Shown here piece by piece: positions 7,660 to 14,061 of a stretch of DNA of 14,651 nt. Origin of the DNA: Treponema sp. (GTDB lineage: Bacteria > Spirochaetota > Spirochaetia > Treponematales > Treponemataceae). Numbering within the stretch: position 1 is the first letter of the stretch; every line of letters starts with the position of its first letter. The DNA lies in contig JAFZKN010000001.1 of assembly GCA_017553635.1 (NCBI GenBank), forward strand, positions 1 to 14,651, written 5' to 3'. Below the pieces are notes generated by a model. The model did no database searches. It was not told where the DNA came from and saw only the letters and a list, made by a program, of their open reading frames with translations. A program made the translations under genes and the position numbers.

Positions 7660-8277
7660 TTGAAACTGTTATGTCCGTATAACGGAATTCTTGTAAGAAG
7701 ATATGTAAACTCTTTATATAAGGAACTTTTCCGTAAATCCATTCATCTTTGTACAGTTTTTATTCCTGCTCTTTTGCACCGGTTTTACTGGGTCATTGAA
7801 GTTCTTTTGATTCTTGCTGCTCTGGGTTTTACTTTAAGTGAAATTCTGCGTCTTAACGGAATTGAAGTTCCCGTAGTTTCTGATATCACAAAAGTTGCGG
7901 CAAGAAAAAGGGATGAAGGAAAATTTGTTTTAGGCCCTTTGACTCTTGTTGCCGGGATTGTAATTTCAAGTCTTATTTTTCCTGAACGCTCATATACAAT
8001 TGGAATTCTTTCTCTTGCAACCGGTGATGGTCTTGCAAGTCTGTGTGGAAAATTTTTCGGAAGGATTAACATTCCGTTTACGGAAGGGAAGACGGTTGCA
8101 GGTTCTTTAAGCTGTTTTGCGGCCGTATTCTGCTGTTCATTTATAATAAGCCGTGATGTTTATGCAAGCCTTATTATTGCTCTTGTCGGAATGATAATAG
8201 AAGTTTTTCCGCTTAAGGATTTTGATAATGTCCTTATTCCGGTCGGCTTATCTTACGTTGCGACTTTTCTTGTATAG
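7660..8277 (+). CDS. dolichol kinase/phytol kinase-like CTP-dependent membrane enzyme
   Basis: A TTG start at 7660 is used because GGGG (7649-7652) lies seven bases upstream and no in-frame ATG exists near the N-terminus. The 205 residues form several membrane helices and carry the motifs of the SEC59/DGK1/VTE5 and CDP-diglyceride-synthase-like group: RKSIHL (25-30), RDEGKFVLGPL (84-94), ATGDGLASLCGKFFG (120-134), GKTVAGS (143-149) and EVFPLKDFDN (181-190). These enzymes use CTP to phosphorylate lipid alcohols or diacylglycerol at the membrane. The precise substrate cannot be read from the sequence. Phosphatidate cytidylyltransferase is an alternative name often given to such proteins. It is probably co-transcribed with the collar gene, 32 bases upstream. 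Confidence 0.8.
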   Translation: MKLLCPYNGILVRRYVNSLYKELFRKSIHLCTVFIPALLHRFYWVIEVLLILAALGFTLSEILRLNGIEVPVVSDITKVAARKRDEGKFVLGPLTLVAGIVISSLIFPERSYTIGILSLATGDGLASLCGKFFGRINIPFTEGKTVAGSLSCFAAVFCCSFIISRDVYASLIIALVGMIIEVFPLKDFDNVLIPVGLSYVATFLV

Positions 8278-8315
8278 ATTCTTTTTTTTACGGATAAAAT
8301 TCAATAAGATAAAAA

Positions 8316-9137
8316 CTAGTCCCAATGATACATTTTATGCAGTGCCCTCAGATAAAGGTTTGTGCCTGCGATGAGAAATATTGAGCCGGCTGTGATTATG
8401 TAAAGAAGGTCGGTACATGTCATAAGCTTGATTCCCGCTGCCATAAAGATATAACTTACAAGAAGTTTTAGAATTGCTTTATTTTCTGTTTCGCGGAATG
8501 TTATTATAAACGTCAGAATTGTCAGGATTGAAATAATTATGAATAAAGTTATTACTATATTGGAAAAACCATACTGAATGCCAAAGGTTTTTGTTGCGAT
8601 GCTTGTGTTAAGCGGAATGCAGAGCGTTACGATAATGGCAGAAATAAAAATAGCTGTGAGATCTATTTCGATGTTGAGCTTTTGAGAATCTTTTGAGTTT
8701 ACAGCAATGAAAAGAAACGAGAACAGTGAAAGAAGTTTTCCTAAAAGCGAATAATTTCCGAGAAGCAGGTAGATTTGGGAAAATGTTTTTTTAAGGTCGA
8801 AAACGGCTATTATAAAGCGGGAAAGTTCAAGCTGGAGACCAAGTAAAACTACGCAGAAAAGGATAATCAGTGTAGATTGGGTTTTTTCAAAACTGAACAG
8901 CATGTAAAAGGCCGTAATTGGAATAAAAAACTGGATGAAAATGAGTGAAATTAACACGGATTTTTCGCTTGGCTTAAAAAATGAAAGGCCTTTTAGTGAA
9001 AAAAAAGGGAGACCGAATGTTTTTTCAAACGAGCCGTTTAAAGACTTGATGATAAGCAGGGCCATTACGCCTAAAAGGCTTAATACAGAAAAAATTGCAA
9101 AAACTTTGATGATTCTGTTTCGTGTTTTTAATGTCAT
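8316..9137 (-). CDS. uncharacterised eight-helix membrane protein
   Basis: I do not recognise this 273-residue protein. It is very hydrophobic, with about eight predicted membrane helices near residues 9-30, 60-82, 87-113, 123-146, 160-178, 190-212, 220-240 and 243-263. The loops are short and there are no soluble domains. The N-terminus (MTLKTRNRIIK) is basic, suggesting that it faces the cytoplasm. No transporter, protease or histidine-kinase motif is visible; the eight-helix plan resembles an isolated sensor-type membrane module but nothing confirms this. A TATAAA at 9151-9146 on the minus strand puts transcription start about two bases before the ATG, and no Shine-Dalgarno sequence is present. 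It converges on the lipid-kinase-like gene with a 38-base gap. Confidence 0.72.
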   Translation of the reverse strand: MTLKTRNRIIKVFAIFSVLSLLGVMALLIIKSLNGSFEKTFGLPFFSLKGLSFFKPSEKSVLISLIFIQFFIPITAFYMLFSFEKTQSTLIILFCVVLLGLQLELSRFIIAVFDLKKTFSQIYLLLGNYSLLGKLLSLFSFLFIAVNSKDSQKLNIEIDLTAIFISAIIVTLCIPLNTSIATKTFGIQYGFSNIVITLFIIISILTILTFIITFRETENKAILKLLVSYIFMAAGIKLMTCTDLLYIITAGSIFLIAGTNLYLRALHKMYHWD

Positions 9138-9145
9138 GATTTAAT

Positions 9146-9151
9146 TTTATA
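9146..9151 (-). promoter_or_regulatory. possible -10 element for the eight-helix membrane protein
   Basis: Reading the minus strand, TATAAA (9151-9146) is followed by eight bases and then the ATG at 9137. The expected transcription start is 9139, giving a leader of about two bases. The -35 is poorly placed: TTGACT (9177-9172) is 20 bases away and TTTACT (9172-9167) is 15 bases away, so the call is tentative. Confidence 0.4.
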
Positions 9152-9256
9152 GGCAAAAGAAATAATAGTAAAGTCAAAAATCTCTGCTCATAATAACTAA
9201 AGTGAAAAATTATAATTCCGATAATCAAAAGGAAGGTATTTTTAAGTAAAATAACT

Positions 9257-9285
9257 GGGTTTGATAAACCTCTTGAGCGGGGTTT
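9257..9285 (+). promoter_or_regulatory. competing hairpins in the leader of the DUF2259 gene
   Basis: AAACCT(C) at 9266-9272 can pair upstream with GGGTTT (9257-9262, 3-base loop) or downstream with GGGGTTT (9279-9285, 6-base loop). The two stems exclude each other. The downstream stem ends three bases before the GGGAG ribosome binding site (9288-9292). This could act as a translational switch, but it may be chance in a short AT-rich leader. Confidence 0.35.
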
Positions 9286-9302
9286 ACGGGAGTTACTGAT
9301 AT

Positions 9303-10004
9303 ATGAAAAAAATAATGATTTTAGCTTTAAGCTGCTTTTTGATGAGTTCTGGTTTGTTTGCCGGAGATGTCGCTGTATTTAAGGACATCGGTTTTTCTAA
9401 AGATGGAAAAGTTTATTTCTTTGGGGAATATGGTAAAACTGACAAAAAATTCATTCCGTATGGAGAAATCTACGGTGTAGATGTTGCTAAAAATGAATAT
9501 ATTCCTGGAAAGGTTTTCAAATCACAGGATAAGAGCAATACAAAGGCAAGTAAAGATGTATTTGAAGAGTTATATGCAAAGCACTATTCGGAAATTCAGA
9601 AATATGAATGTTATCAGGCACATGCAGTTGATCTCCTTTATGTAATGGAAGATGAAGGAAAAGGTGCGGAAGAAGAAATCGTATTTAAGAGTTTTGAAGA
9701 AAGTGAATATACATATCATATTAAACTTATTCCTACCTTTTATGGAAATAAATCTTCTTTTTATATAAGTGTAAGCGTTTATGACAAGGACAATAACCTT
9801 GCAATGACATATAAAGCAGGAACTCCATCAGTTAAAAGACCAAATGTGACTCAGTATAAAATTGTAAAGATTTTTACAAATGAAACTAAAGACGGCGTTG
9901 TTTTTGTAATCGAAAAGAAAATCGAAGATGAAAACGGCGTTTCAATAAGATATATGGTAGAAACTACGAAACTCGACAGTCCTGTTGACGGCCAGAAGCG
10001 ATAA
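9303..10004 (+). CDS. secreted DUF2259-type protein
   Basis: The 233-residue product begins with a typical signal peptide (MKKIMILALSCFLMSSGLFA, cleavage after residue 20). The mature N-terminus, GDVAVFKDIGFSKDGKVYFF with GEYG and PYGEIYGVDVAKNEYIPG, matches my memory of DUF2259, a family of predicted secreted proteins common in treponemes. The FSKDGK/EIYGVDV pattern also resembles a single blade of a TolB-like propeller. The function is unknown. The rest is beta-rich and ends with a short polar tail. GGGAG (9288-9292), ten bases before the ATG, is the ribosome binding site. A factor-independent terminator lies 30 bases past the stop, so the gene appears to be transcribed alone. Confidence 0.75.
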   Translation: MKKIMILALSCFLMSSGLFAGDVAVFKDIGFSKDGKVYFFGEYGKTDKKFIPYGEIYGVDVAKNEYIPGKVFKSQDKSNTKASKDVFEELYAKHYSEIQKYECYQAHAVDLLYVMEDEGKGAEEEIVFKSFEESEYTYHIKLIPTFYGNKSSFYISVSVYDKDNNLAMTYKAGTPSVKRPNVTQYKIVKIFTNETKDGVVFVIEKKIEDENGVSIRYMVETTKLDSPVDGQKR

Positions 10005-10023
10005 AAAAAGTGTAAAAATCCTC

Positions 10024-10476
10024 CTACAAAGAAGTCCGTCGGAAAAGTTGAAAAACGGTTCCGGCGGATTTTTTTTCGCCTGTTGCCTTATCTACATAAT
10101 CCCCTTCGTGCAAAAGAAGTCTTACAAAAATATTTTCATCGTTCTGAGGAAGTTCACGCCATAAAAATTCAAGGAAAAGAGCATCTGCTGCATCGAACAA
10201 AGCATCTGCCGGAGACCCGTCATCGTTGAAGGGTTTAACTTCTGATGTGACGAATCCCTGTACAAAAAGATAATCTCCTTTAGGAATTGAAAAAGAAATG
10301 TTTTCCTGCGTTCCGTTAGAAAGAAGGTCCATTTTTGACGGTTCCAGAGATTTTTCAGTGCAAGTGGTTTTGCACATGTATAAAATTCCACTTCCAGTAT
10401 CTTCTGTTTTTCCGCACTGGATGTCTTCGAAAAGCTGTAAAGGATGAACCTGATAATTTGTATTGCTTTGTTCCAT
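10024..10476 (-). CDS. uncharacterised 150-residue cytoplasmic protein
   Basis: I do not recognise this protein. It has no signal peptide or membrane helix and is mildly acidic. A helical region near residues 85-112 (ADALFDAADALFLEFLWREL) is followed by a beta-like segment, NIFVRLLLHEGDYVDKATGE. The C-terminal codons overlap the terminator of the convergent DUF2259 gene, whose stop is only 19 bases away. A well-formed promoter places transcription start on the first base of the ATG at 10476, and no Shine-Dalgarno sequence exists, supporting this start. Codon use resembles its neighbours, so it is probably a real gene limited to close relatives. Confidence 0.72.
   Translation of the reverse strand: MEQSNTNYQVHPLQLFEDIQCGKTEDTGSGILYMCKTTCTEKSLEPSKMDLLSNGTQENISFSIPKGDYLFVQGFVTSEVKPFNDDGSPADALFDAADALFLEFLWRELPQNDENIFVRLLLHEGDYVDKATGEKKSAGTVFQLFRRTSL
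10035..10076 (+). terminator. Rho-independent terminator of the DUF2259 gene
   Basis: TCCGTCGG (10035-10042) pairs with CCGGCGGA (10061-10068) in eight pairs, one of them G-U, around an 18-base loop. Eight T residues follow directly (10069-10076). The element lies entirely within the last coding bases of the convergent gene on the minus strand. Confidence 0.8.
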
Positions 10477-10482
10477 AAAAAA

Positions 10483-10511
10483 AATATATCAATTTTTTTT
10501 AAAATTGTGAA
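10483..10511 (-). promoter_or_regulatory. promoter of the 150-residue protein, leaderless arrangement
   Basis: On the minus strand, TTCACA (10511-10506) and TATATT (10488-10483) are 17 bases apart, each one mismatch from consensus, and TG at 10491-10490 gives an extended -10. The seventh base after the -10 is 10476, the A of the ATG. The mRNA would start at its own start codon. Confidence 0.65.
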
Positions 10512-10548
10512 TATTATTTATAAAAAACAGAATGATATTAGTGAGGGT

Positions 10549-10570
10549 AGTGCATTCAGTGGAATGCATT
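10549..10570 (+). promoter_or_regulatory. perfect inverted repeat upstream of the 10595 gene
   Basis: TGCATTC (10551-10557) and GAATGCA (10562-10568) are exact reverse complements around a 4-base loop, AGTG. A G-U and an A-U pair extend the stem to nine pairs (10549-10570). It lies 25 bases before the ATG and 15 bases before the GGAG ribosome binding site. It could be an operator or an mRNA leader hairpin; it has no U-run and no upstream gene that needs a terminator. Confidence 0.5.
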
Positions 10571-10594
10571 TAAATTATTTTTCTGGAGTTTTAT

Positions 10595-11635
10595 ATGAAA
10601 AATGGTGTTAATCAGGTAATTCATTTTGTTTTGACCGTTTTTGTGGTAACGATTTTTGTATTGATCTGCATGTATCATTCTTCGTGCCATGTTACCCCCG
10701 AGGGAATAACCCTTGTGAGTGATGGTGTAAAAACTGTGAAGATTATTGACTATGCAATTGATGAAGGCTTGATTGAAGTCTGGTTTAGTGACCGGGTATC
10801 TGTTGAAAAGGTTTTTGCTGTAGAAGCAGTGGAAGCAAACAGTTCAATCGATAATTTTTTGAATTGTGAATCTAAAATCGGAGTCGAATGGAACTATGCT
10901 GTCAGGGAAGAGAACGGTATAAGATTTAATGTTAAAGAGAAAACAATTATAGGGAAGAGGTATGAACTGTTTGCCTGTGTAAAGGACAAAAAAGGAAATA
11001 CTCTATCGTTTACTATTCCATTTTATGGTGAGAATAAAAATTTTCCCGTGATTGTGATTTCTGAAGTCAGTGACTATTTTAATAAAAAAGATGGTGTCAG
11101 TGAATACATTGAACTTTATGCTGTCACTTCGGGAAATTTGTTTGGATTGGAATTGGAAAGCTGCAGTGATGGGAAATGTTTTGAGTTGCCGTGTGTTGAA
11201 GTCAGAAAAGGTGAGTATATTCTTGTGCATTTGAGAAACGGAATGAATTCTGTAAATGGGAAACGAGATGTGCTTATCGATAATGATGAACCTGTATTGA
11301 ATTCTAATGCTGAAATCATTCTGCTGAAGAATAAGGTCCGCAGTATTGTTGTTGATTGTGTAATGTATTGTAAACAGGATTATGGGTTACAGAATGACAA
11401 TTGGAAAAATGAAAAACTTGTTGAGGCTGCCAGAATCTGTAAGGATTATGGATTGTGGGAAGGGGATTGCCTACCATCTGATGCAGTTTATAGTTTGAAA
11501 AGAAAGGCCACTTCATTTGTTTCCAGGACCAATATTGCAAGATTAAATGGCAGCGCCGGAATTAAGAATTCGAAAGATAACTGGATGTGTACGGCTAAAT
11601 CTAAAACTACTCCTGGAAGACAAAACCAGTGGTAA
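10595..11635 (+). CDS. cysteine-rich exported protein with lamin-tail-like domain
   Basis: The start at 10595 is fixed by GGAG (10585-10588), six bases upstream. An N-terminal hydrophobic segment (about 9-27) ends at HSSC (28-31), which could be a relaxed spirochaete lipobox with lipidated C31; an uncleaved anchor is the alternative. Residues 45-145 look like an Ig-like domain. Residues 152-340 resemble a lamin-tail domain: VIVISEVSDY, EYIELYAVTSGNLFGLELES, and a closing SRTNIARLN, DNWMCTAKSKTTPGRQN. Lamin-tail domains are found in surface and secreted bacterial proteins. Ten cysteines follow C31 (91, 128, 190, 195, 200, 255, 259, 282, 292, 332), unusual for an exported protein of this kind. 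GTG-rich codon use differs somewhat from its neighbours. The function is unknown. Confidence 0.7.
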   Translation: MKNGVNQVIHFVLTVFVVTIFVLICMYHSSCHVTPEGITLVSDGVKTVKIIDYAIDEGLIEVWFSDRVSVEKVFAVEAVEANSSIDNFLNCESKIGVEWNYAVREENGIRFNVKEKTIIGKRYELFACVKDKKGNTLSFTIPFYGENKNFPVIVISEVSDYFNKKDGVSEYIELYAVTSGNLFGLELESCSDGKCFELPCVEVRKGEYILVHLRNGMNSVNGKRDVLIDNDEPVLNSNAEIILLKNKVRSIVVDCVMYCKQDYGLQNDNWKNEKLVEAARICKDYGLWEGDCLPSDAVYSLKRKATSFVSRTNIARLNGSAGIKNSKDNWMCTAKSKTTPGRQNQW

Positions 11636-11667
11636 ACGGCTGATTCACTGTCTGCATACCCTCGTTT

Positions 11668-11696
11668 TTAACTAGAAAATAAGTATAAATTATGAT
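11668..11696 (+). promoter_or_regulatory. possible promoter of the U32-family gene
   Basis: TTAACT (11668-11673, four of six) and TATGAT (11691-11696, five of six) are 17 bases apart. Transcription would begin near 11703, six bases before the ATG at 11709. No Shine-Dalgarno sequence is present in the intervening bases. Confidence 0.4.
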
Positions 11697-11708
11697 ACAT
11701 TGTCTGTT

Positions 11709-13943
11709 ATGGCAGAATTATTAGCCCCTGCAGGCAATATTGAATCATTAGACGCTGCGATCGGAGAAGGTGCCGATGCAGTTTATTTAGGACTTAAGAG
11801 TTTTAACGCCAGACTCAGAACTTCCAATTTTGCATGGAATCAGTTTGAGGCGGCTGTAAATTCTCTTCACAGACAGAATAAGAAAATTTATGTAACTGTA
11901 AATACTGTAAGTGAAGAGCGTGAGCTTGAGAGACTTTACAGATTTTTATCTTATCTCAATAAAATCGGTCCTGATGGACTTATCGTACAGGATTTTGGTG
12001 TTGTACGTATGTGTCAGGAATTTTTTCCTGACCTTGTTCTTCATGCAAGTACTCAGATGAATGTTGCAAGTTCATATGGTGTAAATCTTTTAAGCAAAGA
12101 GGGATTTAAAAGAGTTGTCGTTGCGCGCGAACTTGGACTTGAAGAAATTAAAACAATTAAAGCAAAGACAAATACAGAGCTTGAGGTTTTTGTTCATGGT
12201 GCATTGTGCGTAAGTGAATCTGGTCTTTGTCTTTTTTCAAGTTTCTTAGGCGGAAAGTCTGCTAACCGTGGAATGTGTACACAGGCCTGCAGACGGTATT
12301 ATACTGCAGAAGTTCCAGGTGGAATAGATCAGGGATATTATTTTTCTCCTTGTGATCTTCAGCTTATTGATAAGATTCCGGATTTAATAGAAGCTGGCGT
12401 TGAAAGTTTTAAAATCGAAGGAAGAATGAAATCTGCAGAATATGTCGGAAGTGTAGTTTCTGCATACCGTTATATAATGGACCATTATACAGAAAATAGA
12501 AAAGAAGCCGTTGCTGCTGCAAAAAGGATGCTTTCGACTGACTTTGCAAGAACAAAAACTTCGTATTGGTATGATTTTAAATCTGTTGGTGACGGTGTTG
12601 AAAATGTAGGTGAATCAATTTTAAATCCGAAACAGGCTGGAGGTACCGGAATCTATCTGGGAAAAATCGACAAGATTAAAAACGGTCCTCAGGATTTTAA
12701 AATGATTACTCTTTCAGGCGGTTCTTATGATCCTGATCCGGGAGACTCTGTCCGTATTCATAAAAAGGATGATACGGGACGAGAAAGTCATAAAATAAGG
12801 TTTCTCGAAACTGATGAAAAAGGAAATCGCTGGATAGATATTCCAACAGGATTTTCTTCTGGAGACAGCGTTTATCTTTTGCAGACAAAGTCTATGTCAA
12901 AACGATATCCGCATGTTCTTCCGAATGATCTTTCAAAATATTATCGTCAGCCAGCTGATGAGGTCCTTCCTGTTCTTGACCTTACGCCGGTTGAAAAAAA
13001 CGAACTTACATATTTCCCTGAAGGACTTTATATTCAGGTTTCGACAATTGAAGATATTTTTATCGTTCAGTCGGGACATCCTGTCCGAGTTATTCTTGAA
13101 CTTAACAGCACGACAATTCCTGATCTCCTTGGGACAAAGACAGTTCTTCCTTTGAGTAAAAAACAGATAATTCTTTCAATTGATCCGTTTTGTGCAAGCG
13201 GAACGGAAGATGAACTTGCTCAAAATCTTGATTCTCTTATTAACCTTGGATTTAAAACTTTTGTCGCAAATAATGTTGCTCATATTTCGATGTTAAAGGG
13301 TAAAGAAGTAAACGTTATTGCAGGACCTTATCTGTATACATTCAACCGCTGGGCTGTTTCGTGGCTTGAAAATCAGGATATAGGTGCATTTATTTCTCCG
13401 TACGAAAATTCAAGGCACAATATTGAAGAAATTTATGACATGCAATTCCGTTCGAGAGTCCTCATTCCGGTTTTTGCATATCCTGCTCTTTTCAGAATGC
13501 GTTTCAGGCTACCTAAGAGTTATGACTTTACTTTCTTTTCTGATAAGGAAGGAATGAACTTTAAAGTAAATTCAACGCCTGACGGCTCGTTTGTAATGCC
13601 GGAACTTCCATTCTCAATTGTAGACCGTGTAGATTTTCTTGCAGGCAAAGGTTTTAAAAAGATTCTTTTAGACTTTTCAAAGACTAAAGTTCAGAAGACA
13701 CATTTTAAGCAGGTTTACTCGGCTCTTATTAAAAAACAGATTCTTCCCGAAACCTCAAGATTCAACTGGAAGGACGGTTTTTATTCTCAGGAAAAAATTG
13801 ATAACTACCGTGCCGCAGAAGAATCACGTCAGGAACAGAAGGGTGGTAAAAACAGACCGTTAAACGGCTTTAAACAAAGTGACAGGAAAAAAGGTCTGGT
13901 TAAAGGTAATAAGAAAAAAAATCCTGCAAGGCGAGCAAGATAG
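11709..13943 (+). CDS. U32 family peptidase-like protein (RlhA/TrhP-type, RNA hydroxylation)
   Basis: The ATG at 11709 gives MAELLAPAGN, the usual start of this family; a TTG at 11700 would add only three residues. The 744 residues carry the U32 signature EVFVHGALCVSESGLC (159-174), the cysteine set C167, C174, C190 and C194 (CxxxxxxC, then GMCTQAC) that holds an iron-sulfur cluster in relatives, and KIEGRMKS (235-242). Family members annotated as peptidases include E. coli RlhA (23S rRNA C2501 hydroxylation) and TrhP (tRNA uridine-34 hydroxylation); the length fits the longer RlhA-like form with a C-terminal extension, including GTGIYLGKIDKIKN. The last 45 residues are strongly basic (KKGLVKGNKKKNPARRAR), consistent with RNA contact. 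Which RNA it modifies cannot be told from sequence. Confidence 0.85.
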   Translation: MAELLAPAGNIESLDAAIGEGADAVYLGLKSFNARLRTSNFAWNQFEAAVNSLHRQNKKIYVTVNTVSEERELERLYRFLSYLNKIGPDGLIVQDFGVVRMCQEFFPDLVLHASTQMNVASSYGVNLLSKEGFKRVVVARELGLEEIKTIKAKTNTELEVFVHGALCVSESGLCLFSSFLGGKSANRGMCTQACRRYYTAEVPGGIDQGYYFSPCDLQLIDKIPDLIEAGVESFKIEGRMKSAEYVGSVVSAYRYIMDHYTENRKEAVAAAKRMLSTDFARTKTSYWYDFKSVGDGVENVGESILNPKQAGGTGIYLGKIDKIKNGPQDFKMITLSGGSYDPDPGDSVRIHKKDDTGRESHKIRFLETDEKGNRWIDIPTGFSSGDSVYLLQTKSMSKRYPHVLPNDLSKYYRQPADEVLPVLDLTPVEKNELTYFPEGLYIQVSTIEDIFIVQSGHPVRVILELNSTTIPDLLGTKTVLPLSKKQIILSIDPFCASGTEDELAQNLDSLINLGFKTFVANNVAHISMLKGKEVNVIAGPYLYTFNRWAVSWLENQDIGAFISPYENSRHNIEEIYDMQFRSRVLIPVFAYPALFRMRFRLPKSYDFTFFSDKEGMNFKVNSTPDGSFVMPELPFSIVDRVDFLAGKGFKKILLDFSKTKVQKTHFKQVYSALIKKQILPETSRFNWKDGFYSQEKIDNYRAAEESRQEQKGGKNRPLNGFKQSDRKKGLVKGNKKKNPARRAR

Positions 13944-13951
13944 GACTTATG

Positions 13952-14000
13952 AAAAAAATACCTGCAGAACGGGGTTAGTTTTAGGGTTTTGTTCTGCAGG
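13952..14000. terminator. shared bidirectional terminator between the U32 gene and ssb
   Basis: CCTGCAGAAC (13961-13970) and GTTCTGCAGG (13991-14000) form a perfect 10-pair stem around a 20-base loop. On the minus strand the stem is followed by TA and seven T residues (complement of the A-run 13952-13958), a good terminator for ssb. On the plus strand a weaker T-rich stretch (CATCTCTTTTG) follows, so it may also end the U32 transcript, 18 bases after its stop. Confidence 0.75.
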
Positions 14001-14021
14001 CATCTCTTTTGTTCTAAAGTG

Positions 14022-14038
14022 CAGGTTCTTAAAACCTG
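14022..14038. repeat. small inverted repeat between U32 gene and ssb
   Basis: CAGGTT (14022-14027) and AACCTG (14033-14038) pair in six bases around CTTAA. It lies 24 bases past the ssb stop on the minus strand, before the main terminator. It may be an accessory hairpin at the ssb 3' end; it has no U-run of its own. Confidence 0.35.
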
Positions 14039-14061
14039 TTAAGTTTTAATCTACCCGGAAT

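Noticed and set aside
8935..9144. Plus-strand frame of 69 codons
   Set aside because: It is antisense to the N-terminal helices of the minus-strand membrane protein and has no ribosome binding site.
11700..11708. TTG start for the U32-family gene
   Set aside because: The ATG three codons later begins the family-typical MAELLAPAGN; no ribosome binding site favours the TTG.
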